Source of the DNA: Bacteroidota bacterium
GTDB taxonomy: Bacteria; Bacteroidota; Bacteroidia; Chitinophagales; Saprospiraceae
Direction: 5' to 3'
NCBI GenBank assembly: GCA_029567325.1
Contig: JAKQLF010000196.1
Span: 1-46,728 of the forward strand
DNA length: 46,728 nt
The stretch's first letter is position 1, and every line of letters begins with the position of its first letter. Positions 18,278-26,665 of the stretch are shown piece by piece. Both the position numbers and the translations under genes were made by a program. Under the pieces are notes generated by a model that was not told the DNA's origin, did no database searches, and worked only from the letters and a program-made list of their open reading frames with translations.

Positions 18278-18441
18278 TATACCATTCGGAAAATGGATTG
18301 ACCAGATTTATTGTAAGGGAAATTTGATCAAGATCGAAAAGTGAGGTTGAGGCATAGCCTTAGCTATGGCGAAATCGAACGATGAAGATATTGATTAAAT
18401 TTGCAGCAAGAAAATGGTCAAATCTATTTCCTAGTGGTATA
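18278..18441. mobile_element. MITE-like element, family B, copy 1
   Basis: A 164-base non-coding element with 27-base imperfect terminal inverted repeats: TATACCATTCGGAAAATGG... at 18278-18304 and its inverted partner at 18415-18441 ending CTAGTGGTATA. The interior includes the pair CATAGCcttaGCTATG and a GCAGCAAG segment next to the right end that is shared with copy 2 (26666-26891) and copy 3 (29664-29690). No coding capacity. Confidence 0.8.
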
Positions 18442-18488
18442 AATAAGGTTAAAGCACCAGATTTCTTCAACTTTTGGAATATATCAAT

Positions 18489-20903
18489 ATGGTAAAGTAT
18501 AAATTACTGCGCAGGATTTTATTCATCAGCCAGCTTTTATGTTTTGGACTTACATTGTCAAGTCAAAGTGCAACTAAACTTTGGTATAACCAAGCCGCAA
18601 CACAATTTGAAGAAAGTCTGGTTTTGGGTAATGGTAAAATGGGTGCATCGGTTTTTGGGGGCGTAGAAATGGATAAAATTTATCTGAATGACGCCACACT
18701 TTGGAGCGGAGAACCAGTCGACCCAAACATGAATCCTGAGGCATATAAAAACATTCCAGCCATTCGTGAAGCGTTGAAAAACGAAGATTATAAACTAGCA
18801 GATCAGTTGCAAAAACAAGTTCAAGGTAAATTCTCTGAATCATTTGCTCCGCTCGGCACTTTTTCCATTGACTTTAAACACAAAGGTGCATTTCAAAAAT
18901 ACTATAGAGAGCTAAATATCGCTGATGCCATTTCCAAAGTTACTTATGAAATGGATGGAGTAACTTATTCGCGGGAGTATCTGGTTTCTAATCCTGCAAA
19001 AGTAATGGTCATTAAATTGAGTAGCAATAAAAAAGGGGCTTTGAGTTTTGAGATAAACTTTAAAAGTTTGCTTAAACATAAGTTTTCAAACTCAAATAAT
19101 ACGCTACAGGCAAAAGGTTATGCGCCAGTCAAGGCAGAACCAAACTATAGAGGAAATATGCCAAATGCTGTTGTTTTTGATGAGCAAAAAGGAACGAGGT
19201 TTACAGCTTTATTTTCTGTAAAAAATACCGACGGCGTAATATCATCCACAGATAGCACCATTAGTTTAAATGCAGGAACTGAAGCTTTGGTTTTTATTTC
19301 TGTTGCCACCAGTTTTAATGGTTTTGATAAAAATCCCGCTACAGAAGGTATCAATGATGTGGCAATTGCCGAGCAACAAATAAAAAAAGCATTGGCCAAA
19401 CCTTATGAAACTTTAAAAAATGAACACTTGGCTGATTACCATCATTTTTTCAATAGGGTAAACCTTAATTTAGGAAAGACAGAAGCTCCAGATTTACCAA
19501 CCGATGAAAGGTTGAAACGTTATGCAGAAGGTAAAGAGGATAAAAATCTTGAAATTTTATATTTTCAATACGGGCGCTATTTATTGATCAGTAGTTCTCG
19601 TACTGCAGGTGTTCCTGCAAATTTGCAAGGTATTTGGAACCCATATTTGCGACCCCCATGGAGCAGTAATTATACAACCAATATCAATGTGGAGGAGAAT
19701 TATTGGTTGGCTGAAAACACGAATCTTTCAGAAATGCATGTACCAATGATGGGCTTTATCAAAAATATTGCAACAACTGGTACAGTAACTGCTAAAACAT
19801 TTTTTGGTGTGCAAAATGGTTGGGCAGCTTGCCATAATTCAGACATCTGGGCGATGAGTAATCCTGTCGGTGATTTCGGTAATGGTGACCCGAATTGGGC
19901 AAACTGGTACATGGGAGGCACGTGGCTAAGTACGCATTTATGGGAGCACTTTGTTTTTACACAAGACAAGAAATTTTTGAAGGAAGAAGGATATCCATTG
20001 ATGAAAGGCGCCGTACAGTTCTGTCTGGAATGGTTGGTGGCAGACAAAAATGGCAAATTGATAACCTCACCATCCACCTCTCCGGAGGCAAAATATATAA
20101 ATGCTCGAGGTTATGAAGGAGCGACTCTTTATGGAAGTACAGCAGACTTAGCCATGATCAAAGAATTACTTATACAAACCATTAAAGCATCTGAGATTCT
20201 TGATATCGATGTTGAATTCAGACAAAAAATGAAAAGCGTCCTTGACCAATTGCACCCATATCAAGTTGGCGCCAAGGGTCATTTACAGGAGTGGTATTAT
20301 GACTGGGCAGACGCTGAACCATTGCATCGTCATCAAACACATTTGTTTGGTTTATATCCTGGAAACCACATTTCTCCTGATAAAACGCCGGAATTAGCAA
20401 ATGCATGTCGCAAAACGCTTGAATTAAAAGGTGATGAAACTACAGGCTGGTCAAAAGGCTGGCGGATCAATCTGTGGGCCAGGTTATGGGATGGTAACCA
20501 CTCCTATAAAATGTTCCGCGAATTATTAAATTACGTTGATCCTATTGCCTCTCAAACCAATTATTCAGGAGGGGGCGGCACTTATCCAAATTTATTTGAT
20601 GCACATCCACCTTTTCAAATTGATGGAAATTTTGGCGGGGCAGCTGCTGTTGTTGAAATGTTGATGCAATCATCAGACAATAAAATCCATTTATTACCTG
20701 CCTTACCTGATGCCTGGGATAGTGGATCCATAAATGGTATTTGCGCACGTGGAGGTTTTGAAGTCTCCATGGATTGGAATAACGGCAGTTTAAAAAAGAT
20801 CAAAATTTACTCAAAAGTGGGTGGTAAAACAACCCTTATTTCAGGAAATAAACAAAAGCAGATCTCGTTGAAAAAAGGTAAATCAATAGAATTAGCTTGG
20901 TAA
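18489..20903 (+). CDS. Secreted glycoside hydrolase family 95 (alpha-L-fucosidase type)
   Basis: GH95 enzymes remove terminal alpha-1,2-L-fucose (some act on L-galactose) by inversion. The ATG at 18489 gives a good signal peptide (basic start, hydrophobic residues to about 24, then SSQS), so I prefer it to the TTG at 18474; the protein is 804 residues. Family landmarks are LVLGNGKMG and FGGVE in the N-terminal beta domain, Asn398 and Asn400 in NINVEENYW, Glu533 in TSPSTSPEA, and Asp712 in QIDGNFGG, which match the catalytic positions of the family. No SusC/SusD pair is adjacent, so it is not part of a visible polysaccharide-utilisation locus. MITE B1 lies just upstream. Confidence 0.94.
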   Translation: MVKYKLLRRILFISQLLCFGLTLSSQSATKLWYNQAATQFEESLVLGNGKMGASVFGGVEMDKIYLNDATLWSGEPVDPNMNPEAYKNIPAIREALKNEDYKLADQLQKQVQGKFSESFAPLGTFSIDFKHKGAFQKYYRELNIADAISKVTYEMDGVTYSREYLVSNPAKVMVIKLSSNKKGALSFEINFKSLLKHKFSNSNNTLQAKGYAPVKAEPNYRGNMPNAVVFDEQKGTRFTALFSVKNTDGVISSTDSTISLNAGTEALVFISVATSFNGFDKNPATEGINDVAIAEQQIKKALAKPYETLKNEHLADYHHFFNRVNLNLGKTEAPDLPTDERLKRYAEGKEDKNLEILYFQYGRYLLISSSRTAGVPANLQGIWNPYLRPPWSSNYTTNINVEENYWLAENTNLSEMHVPMMGFIKNIATTGTVTAKTFFGVQNGWAACHNSDIWAMSNPVGDFGNGDPNWANWYMGGTWLSTHLWEHFVFTQDKKFLKEEGYPLMKGAVQFCLEWLVADKNGKLITSPSTSPEAKYINARGYEGATLYGSTADLAMIKELLIQTIKASEILDIDVEFRQKMKSVLDQLHPYQVGAKGHLQEWYYDWADAEPLHRHQTHLFGLYPGNHISPDKTPELANACRKTLELKGDETTGWSKGWRINLWARLWDGNHSYKMFRELLNYVDPIASQTNYSGGGGTYPNLFDAHPPFQIDGNFGGAAAVVEMLMQSSDNKIHLLPALPDAWDSGSINGICARGGFEVSMDWNNGSLKKIKIYSKVGGKTTLISGNKQKQISLKKGKSIELAW

Positions 20904-21337
20904 TTATAAGAGTTGAATGGGTGCCTTTCAACACTTACTTTTAAAACCTCAGAAGGTTTAAATATTATAGCCATGGATGAAATCATGTACCTGAGATAAC
21001 AAGTCGTTTTGAAACTCAAATAGCTCATCCATCATGAATATTTTTATAAAAATGATCTTTATAGAAATCAAAAATGGGTAAAAATGATCAGAAATGAGAT
21101 CAAAATATCTTAAAAATGGTCTGAAATCCGATCATTTTAAGCTGTTTGCGACATATTCTTGCCCAATAATTGAATTTTTTATATCATGCCACACAGCTTT
21201 ACCGTTCCAAAAACAAAAGCTGGAAGAGCATGCCAAATATCAGATTTTCGGCAATTGAAAAATTGAAAGAGCTGTTGACATAGGGTTGTCATGGCTTAAA
21301 TTTAATTTTGTATTTAAACATTGATAATTGAATAATC
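20904..21337. other. Non-coding gap with a family C remnant
   Basis: About 20920-21010 resembles the left part of MITE family C (GGGTGCCTTTCAACACTT, ACCTCAGAAGGTTT, CCATGGATGAAATCATG) but has no right end. The following 100 bases repeat AAAATGATC and its complement GATCATTTT, which could form weak stems. The last 100 bases before the GyrI-like gene show no promoter that fits the consensus well. Confidence 0.55.
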
Positions 21338-21964
21338 ATGAAACACGAATGGAAAAAAAACGAGAAACAATACTATTTGCCGGAGAATAAGCCTGAATGG
21401 ATTTCAATCCCTAAATTTAAATTTTACACGATTGAAGGGAGCGGAAACCCAAATGATGATTTTTTTGCAGAATACATAGGTGTTTTATATGCTTTATCTT
21501 ACGGTATAAAAATGAGTGCCAAAAAAGGAATGGAACCCAAAGGATATTTTGAATATACCGTTTATCCGCTAGAAGGAGTTTGGGACATCAATGATGAAGC
21601 CAAGAAATCATTTAAAGGGACCATAAATAAAAATGATTTAGTTTTCAAATTGATGATAAGGCAACCTGATTTTGTTGAACAGGATTTTGCCTTACAAATG
21701 CTGGAACAGATTAAAAGGAAAAACCCCCATGAATTATTAGATCAAGTAAAATTTGAAGAAATTATAGAGGGAGATTGTGTTCAAATGTTGCATCTGGGCA
21801 GTTATGACAGTGAGCCAGAAAGTTTTCAACTCATGGAGCAATTTGCAACGCGCGAAAATTTTCATCGAAAATCAAAGATCCACCGAGAAATTTATCTAAG
21901 TGACGCTAGAAAGGTACCTGCTGATAAATTGAAAACTGTTCTGAGATTTGGTGTTGAAAGGTGA
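21338..21964 (+). CDS. GyrI-like small-molecule-binding domain protein
   Basis: A 208-residue cytosolic protein of the GyrI-like family (the effector-binding fold of BmrR/SbmC). Such stand-alone proteins bind small, often cationic or lipophilic molecules. The sequence begins MKHEWKKNEKQYYLP, and shows EYIGVLYALSYGIKM and PLEGVW, which are usual in the Bacteroidota/Firmicutes branch. No MerR or AraC DNA-binding domain is attached. It stands alone, 200 bases before the ArsR operon. The ligand is unknown. Confidence 0.85.
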   Translation: MKHEWKKNEKQYYLPENKPEWISIPKFKFYTIEGSGNPNDDFFAEYIGVLYALSYGIKMSAKKGMEPKGYFEYTVYPLEGVWDINDEAKKSFKGTINKNDLVFKLMIRQPDFVEQDFALQMLEQIKRKNPHELLDQVKFEEIIEGDCVQMLHLGSYDSEPESFQLMEQFATRENFHRKSKIHREIYLSDARKVPADKLKTVLRFGVER

Positions 21965-22112
21965 AAATTAGTCCAAATTGTAATGGAATTGGATTTTACA
22001 AATCTGAAAGAAACTTTTGACTGCATTATTACTCACACTAGGATCAAATCGACGGACATTTCCTCCGCAATTTTTGCTCCCAAGGATAAATTCTAATTAT
22101 TTCGTGTTTTCA

Positions 22113-22158
22113 TTTGCGCAGTCAAATAACTGCGCTATATTTGCAGTCAAATAACTGC
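22113..22158 (+). promoter_or_regulatory. Promoter with two ArsR-type operators
   Basis: TTTG at 22113-22116 and TATATTTG at 22136-22143 with an exact 19-base spacer form a model Bacteroidota promoter. The palindrome GCAGTCAAATAACTGC occurs twice: at 22118-22133, filling the spacer (extended to GCGCAG...CTGCGC), and at 22143-22158, over the expected transcription start. Centres are 25 bases apart. Binding of the ArsR protein encoded 5 bases further on would block RNA polymerase, so autorepression is very likely. Confidence 0.8.
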
Positions 22159-22163
22159 ACAAC

Positions 22164-22484
22164 ATGGAAGTTCGTAGAGACATATTTCAGGCAATCGCAG
22201 ACCCAACCCGCAGAGCAATTTTGAGTTTATTGGCTTTGCAAGCAATGACACCAGGAGCTATTGCAGAAAACTTTGATTCTTCAAGACAGACCATTTCAAA
22301 ACATATTCAAATTTTGACAGAATGCCAGCTGGTGTGGCAAGAGCAAAAAGGTCGGGAAATTTATTACCACTTTAAGCCAGAAAAAATGAAAGAAGTGTCT
22401 GATTGGGTAGATCAATACCGCAAGTTTTGGGACAACAAATTTGACTCTTTAGAAAGCTATTTAGCTAAAATTCAAAAAAAGTAG
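22164..22484 (+). CDS. ArsR-family winged-helix repressor
   Basis: A 106-residue ArsR/SmtB-type repressor. It opens with the typical [15 protein letters not shown] and has a recognition-helix segment [13 protein letters not shown] near residues 45-57. The cysteine metal sites of ArsR or SmtB are missing, so it belongs to the non-metal group that usually precedes AHSA1 genes. It should control its own operon through the twin palindrome upstream. The AHSA1 gene follows 10 bases later. Confidence 0.93.
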   Translation: MEVRRDIFQAIADPTRRAILSLLALQAMTPGAIAENFDSSRQTISKHIQILTECQLVWQEQKGREIYYHFKPEKMKEVSDWVDQYRKFWDNKFDSLESYLAKIQKK

Positions 22485-22494
22485 AAATAGGAAG

Positions 22495-22974
22495 ATGGAA
22501 ATATACAACACATTCAAAATTGAAGACAACGTACTTACCCATACGAGAATGCTTGATGCTCCCAGGGAATTAGTTTGGGAGGTTTGGACAAACGCTGAAC
22601 ACATAAAAGAATGGTGGGGACCCAATGGATTTTCACTAACCACCAAATCAATGATTGTAAAATCAGGCGAAGTGTGGGACTTCATCATGCCCGGAATGGG
22701 AAGAGATTGGGATAACAAAATCGAGTACGTGAAGGTAGAAAAACCTGCGTTATTAGCTTATAAACACACAGGTGGAGAAAACGAAGATTACAACTTCACC
22801 GTTTCGGTTTTCTTTGAAGAAATGGATGGTAAAACATTATTGACCATGCAATCAGTATTCAAATCAAAAGAGATTATCGAAGAATTAAATAGAAAAGTAA
22901 ATGCCATTGAAGGTGGTAAACAAACATTAAATCGACTTGAATACTACCTTCAATTAATGACAGGCATTAATTAA
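22495..22974 (+). CDS. SRPBCC / AHSA1-domain protein
   Basis: A 159-residue START-like (SRPBCC) protein with the AHSA1 pattern: LDAPRELVWEVWTNAEHIKEWWGP near residues 20-43, a glycine-rich core and a C-terminal helix (EGGKQTLNRLEYYL). The fold forms a hydrophobic pocket that binds lipophilic ligands. Second gene of the ArsR operon; a frequent pairing in which the ligand is rarely known. Confidence 0.92.
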   Translation: MEIYNTFKIEDNVLTHTRMLDAPRELVWEVWTNAEHIKEWWGPNGFSLTTKSMIVKSGEVWDFIMPGMGRDWDNKIEYVKVEKPALLAYKHTGGENEDYNFTVSVFFEEMDGKTLLTMQSVFKSKEIIEELNRKVNAIEGGKQTLNRLEYYLQLMTGIN

Positions 22975-22995
22975 AAAAAATACAAATAACAAACG

Positions 22996-23628
22996 ATGAG
23001 CAAAATAATATTTGACAGCGGAATATCACTTGACGGCTTCTTCGCAGGCGACAACAGAGGGCCCAATAATCCAATGGGTGGAGTTTCTGGAAAAATTCAT
23101 TTGTGGATGTTAAATCAAAAAGCCTTTTGGGATTACTTAGGAGTAGATAACAGCAAAGAAGATGGACCTGAGGGAAAATTGATAAGAGAAACAATTGACC
23201 GAACAGGTGCATTCATCATGGGCAAACGTATGTTTGAAGAAGGTGAAGTCAGTTGGCCTAATGACTTGTACAAAGCGGACGTTTATGTTTTAACGCACGA
23301 GAAGCGAGCGCCTTGGATTCAGCAGGGAACAACCACTTTTTACTTCATAAATGACGGAATGGAAAGTGCGTTGGATAAAGCAAGACAGTCTGCAAAAGGA
23401 AAAGACATTAGAATACAAGGTGGTGCCAACACCATACAACAATTTCTAAATGCAGGTTTGGTTGATGAATTTTTTATCCACATTGCACCAGTCTTTTTAG
23501 GAAGCGGTATCCGACTTTTTGACGGCATCAACAAAGACAAATATGACCTGCAAATTGTAGAAGTCATACCCTCTGCCCTGACCACTCATTTGAGATATGA
23601 ATTGACAAAGAAAGAGACACAACTCTAA
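22996..23628 (+). CDS. Dihydrofolate-reductase-family protein (RibD C-terminal type)
   Basis: A 210-residue protein of the RibD C-terminal/DHFR-like fold (SLDGFFAGDN near residues 11-20, GAFIMGKRMFEEGE near 75-88, IQGGANTIQQFL near 138-149). These are NADPH-dependent reductases of unknown substrate, commonly found with ArsR and AHSA1 genes. Third and probably last gene of the operon. Repeat array 2 begins about 20 bases after the stop codon. Confidence 0.9.
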   Translation: MSKIIFDSGISLDGFFAGDNRGPNNPMGGVSGKIHLWMLNQKAFWDYLGVDNSKEDGPEGKLIRETIDRTGAFIMGKRMFEEGEVSWPNDLYKADVYVLTHEKRAPWIQQGTTTFYFINDGMESALDKARQSAKGKDIRIQGGANTIQQFLNAGLVDEFFIHIAPVFLGSGIRLFDGINKDKYDLQIVEVIPSALTTHLRYELTKKETQL

Positions 23629-23648
23629 TATTTAAATTTGACTCTCAC

Positions 23649-24173
23649 AGAACACAGCCGAAATCTATTTCGCAACGACCAAACCCGGTGGATTGCGAAC
23701 TTCAGTTCGCAGTAAGAAGTATGCAGCCAAATTAATTTGGCAGTCCACAAAGCAAAGCAGAAATCTATTTGACAACCAAGCTCGGTGGATTTCGAACTTC
23801 AGTTCGCAGCAAGGAGTAGGAAGCCAAATTAATTTGGCAGTCCACAATACACAGCCGAAATCTATTTCGCAACGACCAAGCCCCATGGATTGCGAACTTC
23901 AGTTCGCAGTAAGGATTAGGCAGTCAAATTAATTTAGCAGTCCGTAAATCACATCCGAAATCTATTTCGCAACAACCAAGCCCAGTGGACTGCGAACTTC
24001 AGTTCGCAACAAGAAGAATGCTTTCAAATTAATTTGGTAATCCAGAAGCACAGACGAAATCTATTTCGCTACGACCAAGCCCGGTGGATTGCGAACTTCA
24101 GTTCGCAGCAAGAAGTACGCTGCCAAAGTAATTTTGCAGTCCACAAAGCAAAGCCGAAATCTATTTAACTTTG
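23649..24173. repeat. Structured tandem repeat array 2 (about 99-base unit)
   Basis: Five units; the landmark GTGGA (ATGGA in the third) lies at 23688, 23785, 23885, 23985 and 24084, a period of 97-100 bases. A typical unit has the hairpin CGAAAT-ct-ATTTCG, an outer inverted pair GTGGA(C/T)TGC with GCAGTCCAC, a 9-base-pair hairpin around GCGAACTTCAGTTCGC, and the perfect 16-base palindrome GCCAAATTAATTTGGC (for example 23726-23741). The same unit builds array 1. The array fills nearly the whole gap, and its last partial unit runs into TAACTTTG (24166-24173), a possible -7 element for the VOC gene. Confidence 0.92.
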
Positions 24174-24200
24174 AGAATTACAAAATTAAAAGCTCAATAA

Positions 24201-24623
24201 ATGAAACAATCCATCGTCCACATTGCACTTGTCGTCCAAGACTATGACGAGGCAATTGCTTTTTATACCCAAAAATTAAATTTTGATTTGATTGAAGATA
24301 TTTATCAACCAGAGCAGGACAAAAGATGGGTGACAATAGCACCGCCAAACTCTACGGGTACAACCATTTTATTGGCAAGAGCTTCCAAACCAGAACAAGA
24401 ATCGTTTATCGGAAATCAAGCAGGCGGAAGAGTTTTCTTATTTCTAAGCACTGATAACTTCTGGCGTGATTACAACGAAATGACATCCAAAGGTATTGAA
24501 TTTGTAAGAGCACCCAAGGAAGCAGAATATGGAATTGTTGCTGTTTTCAAAGATTTATATGGCAACCTTTGGGATTTATTGGAATTAAAGCCAGATCATC
24601 CAATGGCACAAAGATTGAAGTGA
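24201..24623 (+). CDS. VOC-family (glyoxalase/bleomycin resistance-like) protein
   Basis: A 140-residue vicinal-oxygen-chelate protein. The N-terminal strand MKQSIVHIALVVQDYDEAI with His7 and the C-terminal DLYGNLWDLLEL with a Glu near residue 130 are the typical metal-ligand positions. Members include glyoxalase I, dioxygenases and antibiotic-binding proteins; the substrate cannot be assigned. Single gene between array 2 and the hip locus. Confidence 0.9.
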   Translation: MKQSIVHIALVVQDYDEAIAFYTQKLNFDLIEDIYQPEQDKRWVTIAPPNSTGTTILLARASKPEQESFIGNQAGGRVFLFLSTDNFWRDYNEMTSKGIEFVRAPKEAEYGIVAVFKDLYGNLWDLLELKPDHPMAQRLK

Positions 24624-24681
24624 TTTTAAATTTTTTCATCTCAGAGATTTAATTTTAAAGTTTAGTGTTTAGTAATATTCT

Positions 24682-24779
24682 TATACCCAAAAGGGTATAA
24701 ATGGGCGAAAATGGCAATTATATACCCGAACAGGTATAATATATAAATTAATTAGTATCTTTATACCCTTAAAGGTATA
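24682..24779 (+). promoter_or_regulatory. Three HipB-type operators
   Basis: The pattern TATACC-N6-GGTATA occurs three times: 24682-24699, 24721-24738 and 24762-24779. Centres are 39 and 41 bases apart, close to four helical turns, so dimers would lie on one face. TATCTTTA (24756-24763) overlaps the third site and may be the -7 element. The ATG of the hipB-like gene follows 6 bases after the third site. This is the layout of autorepressed hip loci. Confidence 0.8.
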
Positions 24780-24785
24780 TTATTA

Positions 24786-24998
24786 ATGAATAAACTAAGT
24801 CAATTCGTAAAAAACAAACGAAAATCTCTTAAACTGACTCAGGAAGATCTTTCTTTAAAATCTGGGGTTGGGCTGAGGTTTGTTAGAGATTTGGAGCAAG
24901 GAAAACAAACCTTACGGATGGATAAGGTCAATCAAATTTTATCATTATTTGGCCATGAACTTGGTCCAATACAATCAGAAAGAAATGAAGAAGGCTAA
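24786..24998 (+). CDS. hipB: HipB-like XRE-family antitoxin / repressor
   Basis: A 70-residue Cro/C1-type helix-turn-helix protein (LKLTQEDLSLKSGVG at about residues 16-30, then FVRDLEQGKQTLRMDK). This is the short HipB form found before HipA or HipS genes in Bacteroidota. It should bind the three operators just upstream. Its 3' end overlaps the next gene by 14 bases. Since the toxin gene is broken, it is now an orphan repressor. Confidence 0.88.
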   Translation: MNKLSQFVKNKRKSLKLTQEDLSLKSGVGLRFVRDLEQGKQTLRMDKVNQILSLFGHELGPIQSERNEEG

Positions 24999-25185
24999 AG
25001 TATATATGCACGAGCAAATGGCAGGAATACTTACCGAAGACGAAAATGGTTTCCATTTTCAATATGACCAATCTTACTTAGAAAAGAATGAAAATGAGCC
25101 AGTAAGTTTGACACTACCACTTACGGATAAGAAATATGAAAGTAAAGTGTTGTTTCCTTTTTTTGATGGTTTAAACCAGAATTAG
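24985..25185 (+). pseudogene. HipA N-terminal domain fragment (truncated toxin)
   Basis: The frame starting MKKAKVYMHEQMAGIL matches the N-terminal domain of HipA-family kinases (or the separate HipS protein of three-part systems), but stops after 66 residues at LFPFFDGLNQN. In this family FFDGL is normally followed by a P-E-G-W-type segment and then by the rest of the domain. No kinase domain (HipT/HipA core) follows; the next gene is an AraC regulator 22 bases away. I read it as the stump left by a deletion. A shortened functional HipS-like peptide is less likely. Confidence 0.75.
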
Positions 25186-25206
25186 GTATGACAAAAATAT
25201 GTCCCA

Positions 25207-26022
25207 ATGCAATACCAAACCTTTGACCCCAGTCCAGACCTGTCGCCATTTATCAAATGTTATTGGACATTAGAAAGCCCTAAAGAGGCACAACCAGAAA
25301 AGCAAACCATCGTTCCCGACGGTTGCATAGAATTAATTTTCCATTATGGAGATTTTTATAAACAATATACAACTAACGGAAACCACATCATTCAACCCAA
25401 ATGTTTTGTCATTGGTCAATTGACTCAACCACTTGAAATAGAAGCAACCGGAGTTACTGGAATTTTTTCCGCTCGTTTTCATCCCAATGGATTTTGGCCA
25501 TTTGCAACTATTCCGATCAAAGAAATGGAAAACACGGCGGTCCCTTTGGAAAAACTATTTGGAAACCATGCATCGCAATTTGAAGAAAGGATTCTGAGTG
25601 CAAATTCTACACAGGATAGGATACATTTTATTGAATCATTTTTATTGAGCAAGCTCACAGAAACCGATACCGTTGATCGCATTGTTAAATCCACTATCGA
25701 TACGATATTGGCTGCGAATGGTCAACTTTCAATTGATGAACTTTCTAAACAAACCAACATCCATCGCAGGCAATTGGAACGCAAATGTGCTTCTGCAATA
25801 GGGCTCAGTCCAAAGCAGCTTTCAAAAACCATTAGGCTGCAAGCAACACTCAAAATGATGCTAAACAAAAAATTTACCAGTTTGACCGATTTAGCATATC
25901 AAGGCGAATATTACGACCAGGCACACTTCATCAAGGATTTTAAAGAACTCACCGGAGTTACACCAAAAGAGTTCTACAAAAACAACTTAAAAATGTCTAC
26001 GCTTTTTTATGGTACGGAATAG
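25207..26022 (+). CDS. AraC-family transcriptional regulator (DUF6597 sensor domain)
   Basis: A 271-residue regulator with an N-terminal sensing domain of the DUF6597 type (FIKCYWTLESP, IVPDGCIELIFHYGD, FSARFHPNGFWPF) and a C-terminal double helix-turn-helix (about 170-265, with HRRQLERKC and DQAHFIKDFKELTGVTPKEF). It probably responds to a small molecule. The DUF6265 lipoprotein-like gene downstream is a possible target, because these two are often neighbours in Bacteroidota, but no operator was identified. Confidence 0.9.
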   Translation: MQYQTFDPSPDLSPFIKCYWTLESPKEAQPEKQTIVPDGCIELIFHYGDFYKQYTTNGNHIIQPKCFVIGQLTQPLEIEATGVTGIFSARFHPNGFWPFATIPIKEMENTAVPLEKLFGNHASQFEERILSANSTQDRIHFIESFLLSKLTETDTVDRIVKSTIDTILAANGQLSIDELSKQTNIHRRQLERKCASAIGLSPKQLSKTIRLQATLKMMLNKKFTSLTDLAYQGEYYDQAHFIKDFKELTGVTPKEFYKNNLKMSTLFYGTE

Positions 26023-26043
26023 TCCTGTCGCATATTTACAATT

Positions 26044-26077
26044 TTGCAATAATCGATTAGGGTAGTTTTACATTTTG
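26044..26077 (+). promoter_or_regulatory. Possible promoter of the DUF6265 gene
   Basis: TTG at 26044-26046 and TACATTTTG at 26069-26077 come near the Bacteroidota consensus, with a 22-base spacer and one extra T in the -7 box. A start at about 26084 would support the ATG at 26114 instead of the upstream TTG. Confidence 0.35.
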
Positions 26078-26113
26078 GCTAAACAAATTATCTATCCATT
26101 CAATCTAAAAACA

Positions 26114-26593
26114 ATGCAAAGTAAATTAAAATATTTATGCTTATTTTTCTGCTTCCTCATACTTTGTGCATGGACGATCAAGGAGTCCTATGAAATTAAA
26201 AAAGTAGAATGGCTCATCGGAACTTGGGAAAATAAGACATCAAGAGGCAGTATGTATGAATCTTGGAATAAATTGAATGATTCCGTTTTGTCTGGCAAAA
26301 GCTACATCATCAATGAAAAAGACACCATCGTTTTTGAAACTATCCAAATAGTCCAGGAAGAAAATAAGCTTTTTTACATCCCGACTGTCAAAAATCAAAA
26401 TGGTAATTTACCCATCCGATTTGCTGGTAAAAACATTACAGAAAACCAACTCATTTTTGAAAATCCCGACCATGATTTTCCTCAAATCATTTCTTACACC
26501 AAAATAGGTTTAGACTCTCTAATTGCGGTAATCTCAGGCGTGAAAAACGGGCAAGAGCGCAAGCAGACTTTTGCGATGAAACGCGTAAAATAA
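26114..26593 (+). CDS. DUF6265-type secreted or lipid-anchored protein
   Basis: The ATG at 26114 gives 159 residues with a signal sequence (MQSKLKYLCLFFCFLILCAW). A cysteine in LILC could be a lipidation site but does not fit the usual lipobox well. The mature part starts with VEWLIGTWEN and has GRSMY-like, ESW and NPDHDFPQ elements, the pattern of the DUF6265 beta-barrel family with lipocalin-like shape. Its function is unknown; a periplasmic ligand-binding role is a reasonable guess. Confidence 0.8.
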   Translation: MQSKLKYLCLFFCFLILCAWTIKESYEIKKVEWLIGTWENKTSRGSMYESWNKLNDSVLSGKSYIINEKDTIVFETIQIVQEENKLFYIPTVKNQNGNLPIRFAGKNITENQLIFENPDHDFPQIISYTKIGLDSLIAVISGVKNGQERKQTFAMKRVK

Positions 26594-26604
26594 TGAAAAC
26601 CACT

Positions 26605-26638
26605 TCTGGATATTGAACTTTAGTTCGATGAAAATGCC
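26605..26638. repeat. Decayed single copy of the 99-base array unit
   Basis: CTGGATATTGAACTTTAGTT and following bases resemble the central GTGGATTGCGAACTTCAGTT hairpin of arrays 1 and 2. Only this core is kept. It lies directly after the DUF6265 stop codon and 28 bases before MITE B2. Confidence 0.5.
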
Positions 26639-26665
26639 ACTTATTTTTTCATGTAATTTCTTTTA

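Noticed and set aside
18489-20903. A polysaccharide-utilisation locus around GH95
   Set aside because: No SusC/SusD, sugar transporter or second glycosidase is adjacent.
23665-23932. Open frames of 73 and 79 codons over array 2
   Set aside because: Repeat-derived, on both strands, with no start context or domain.
23649-24173. CRISPR array
   Set aside because: The period is near 99 bases, the entire unit is similar, there are no unique spacers, and no cas genes are nearby.
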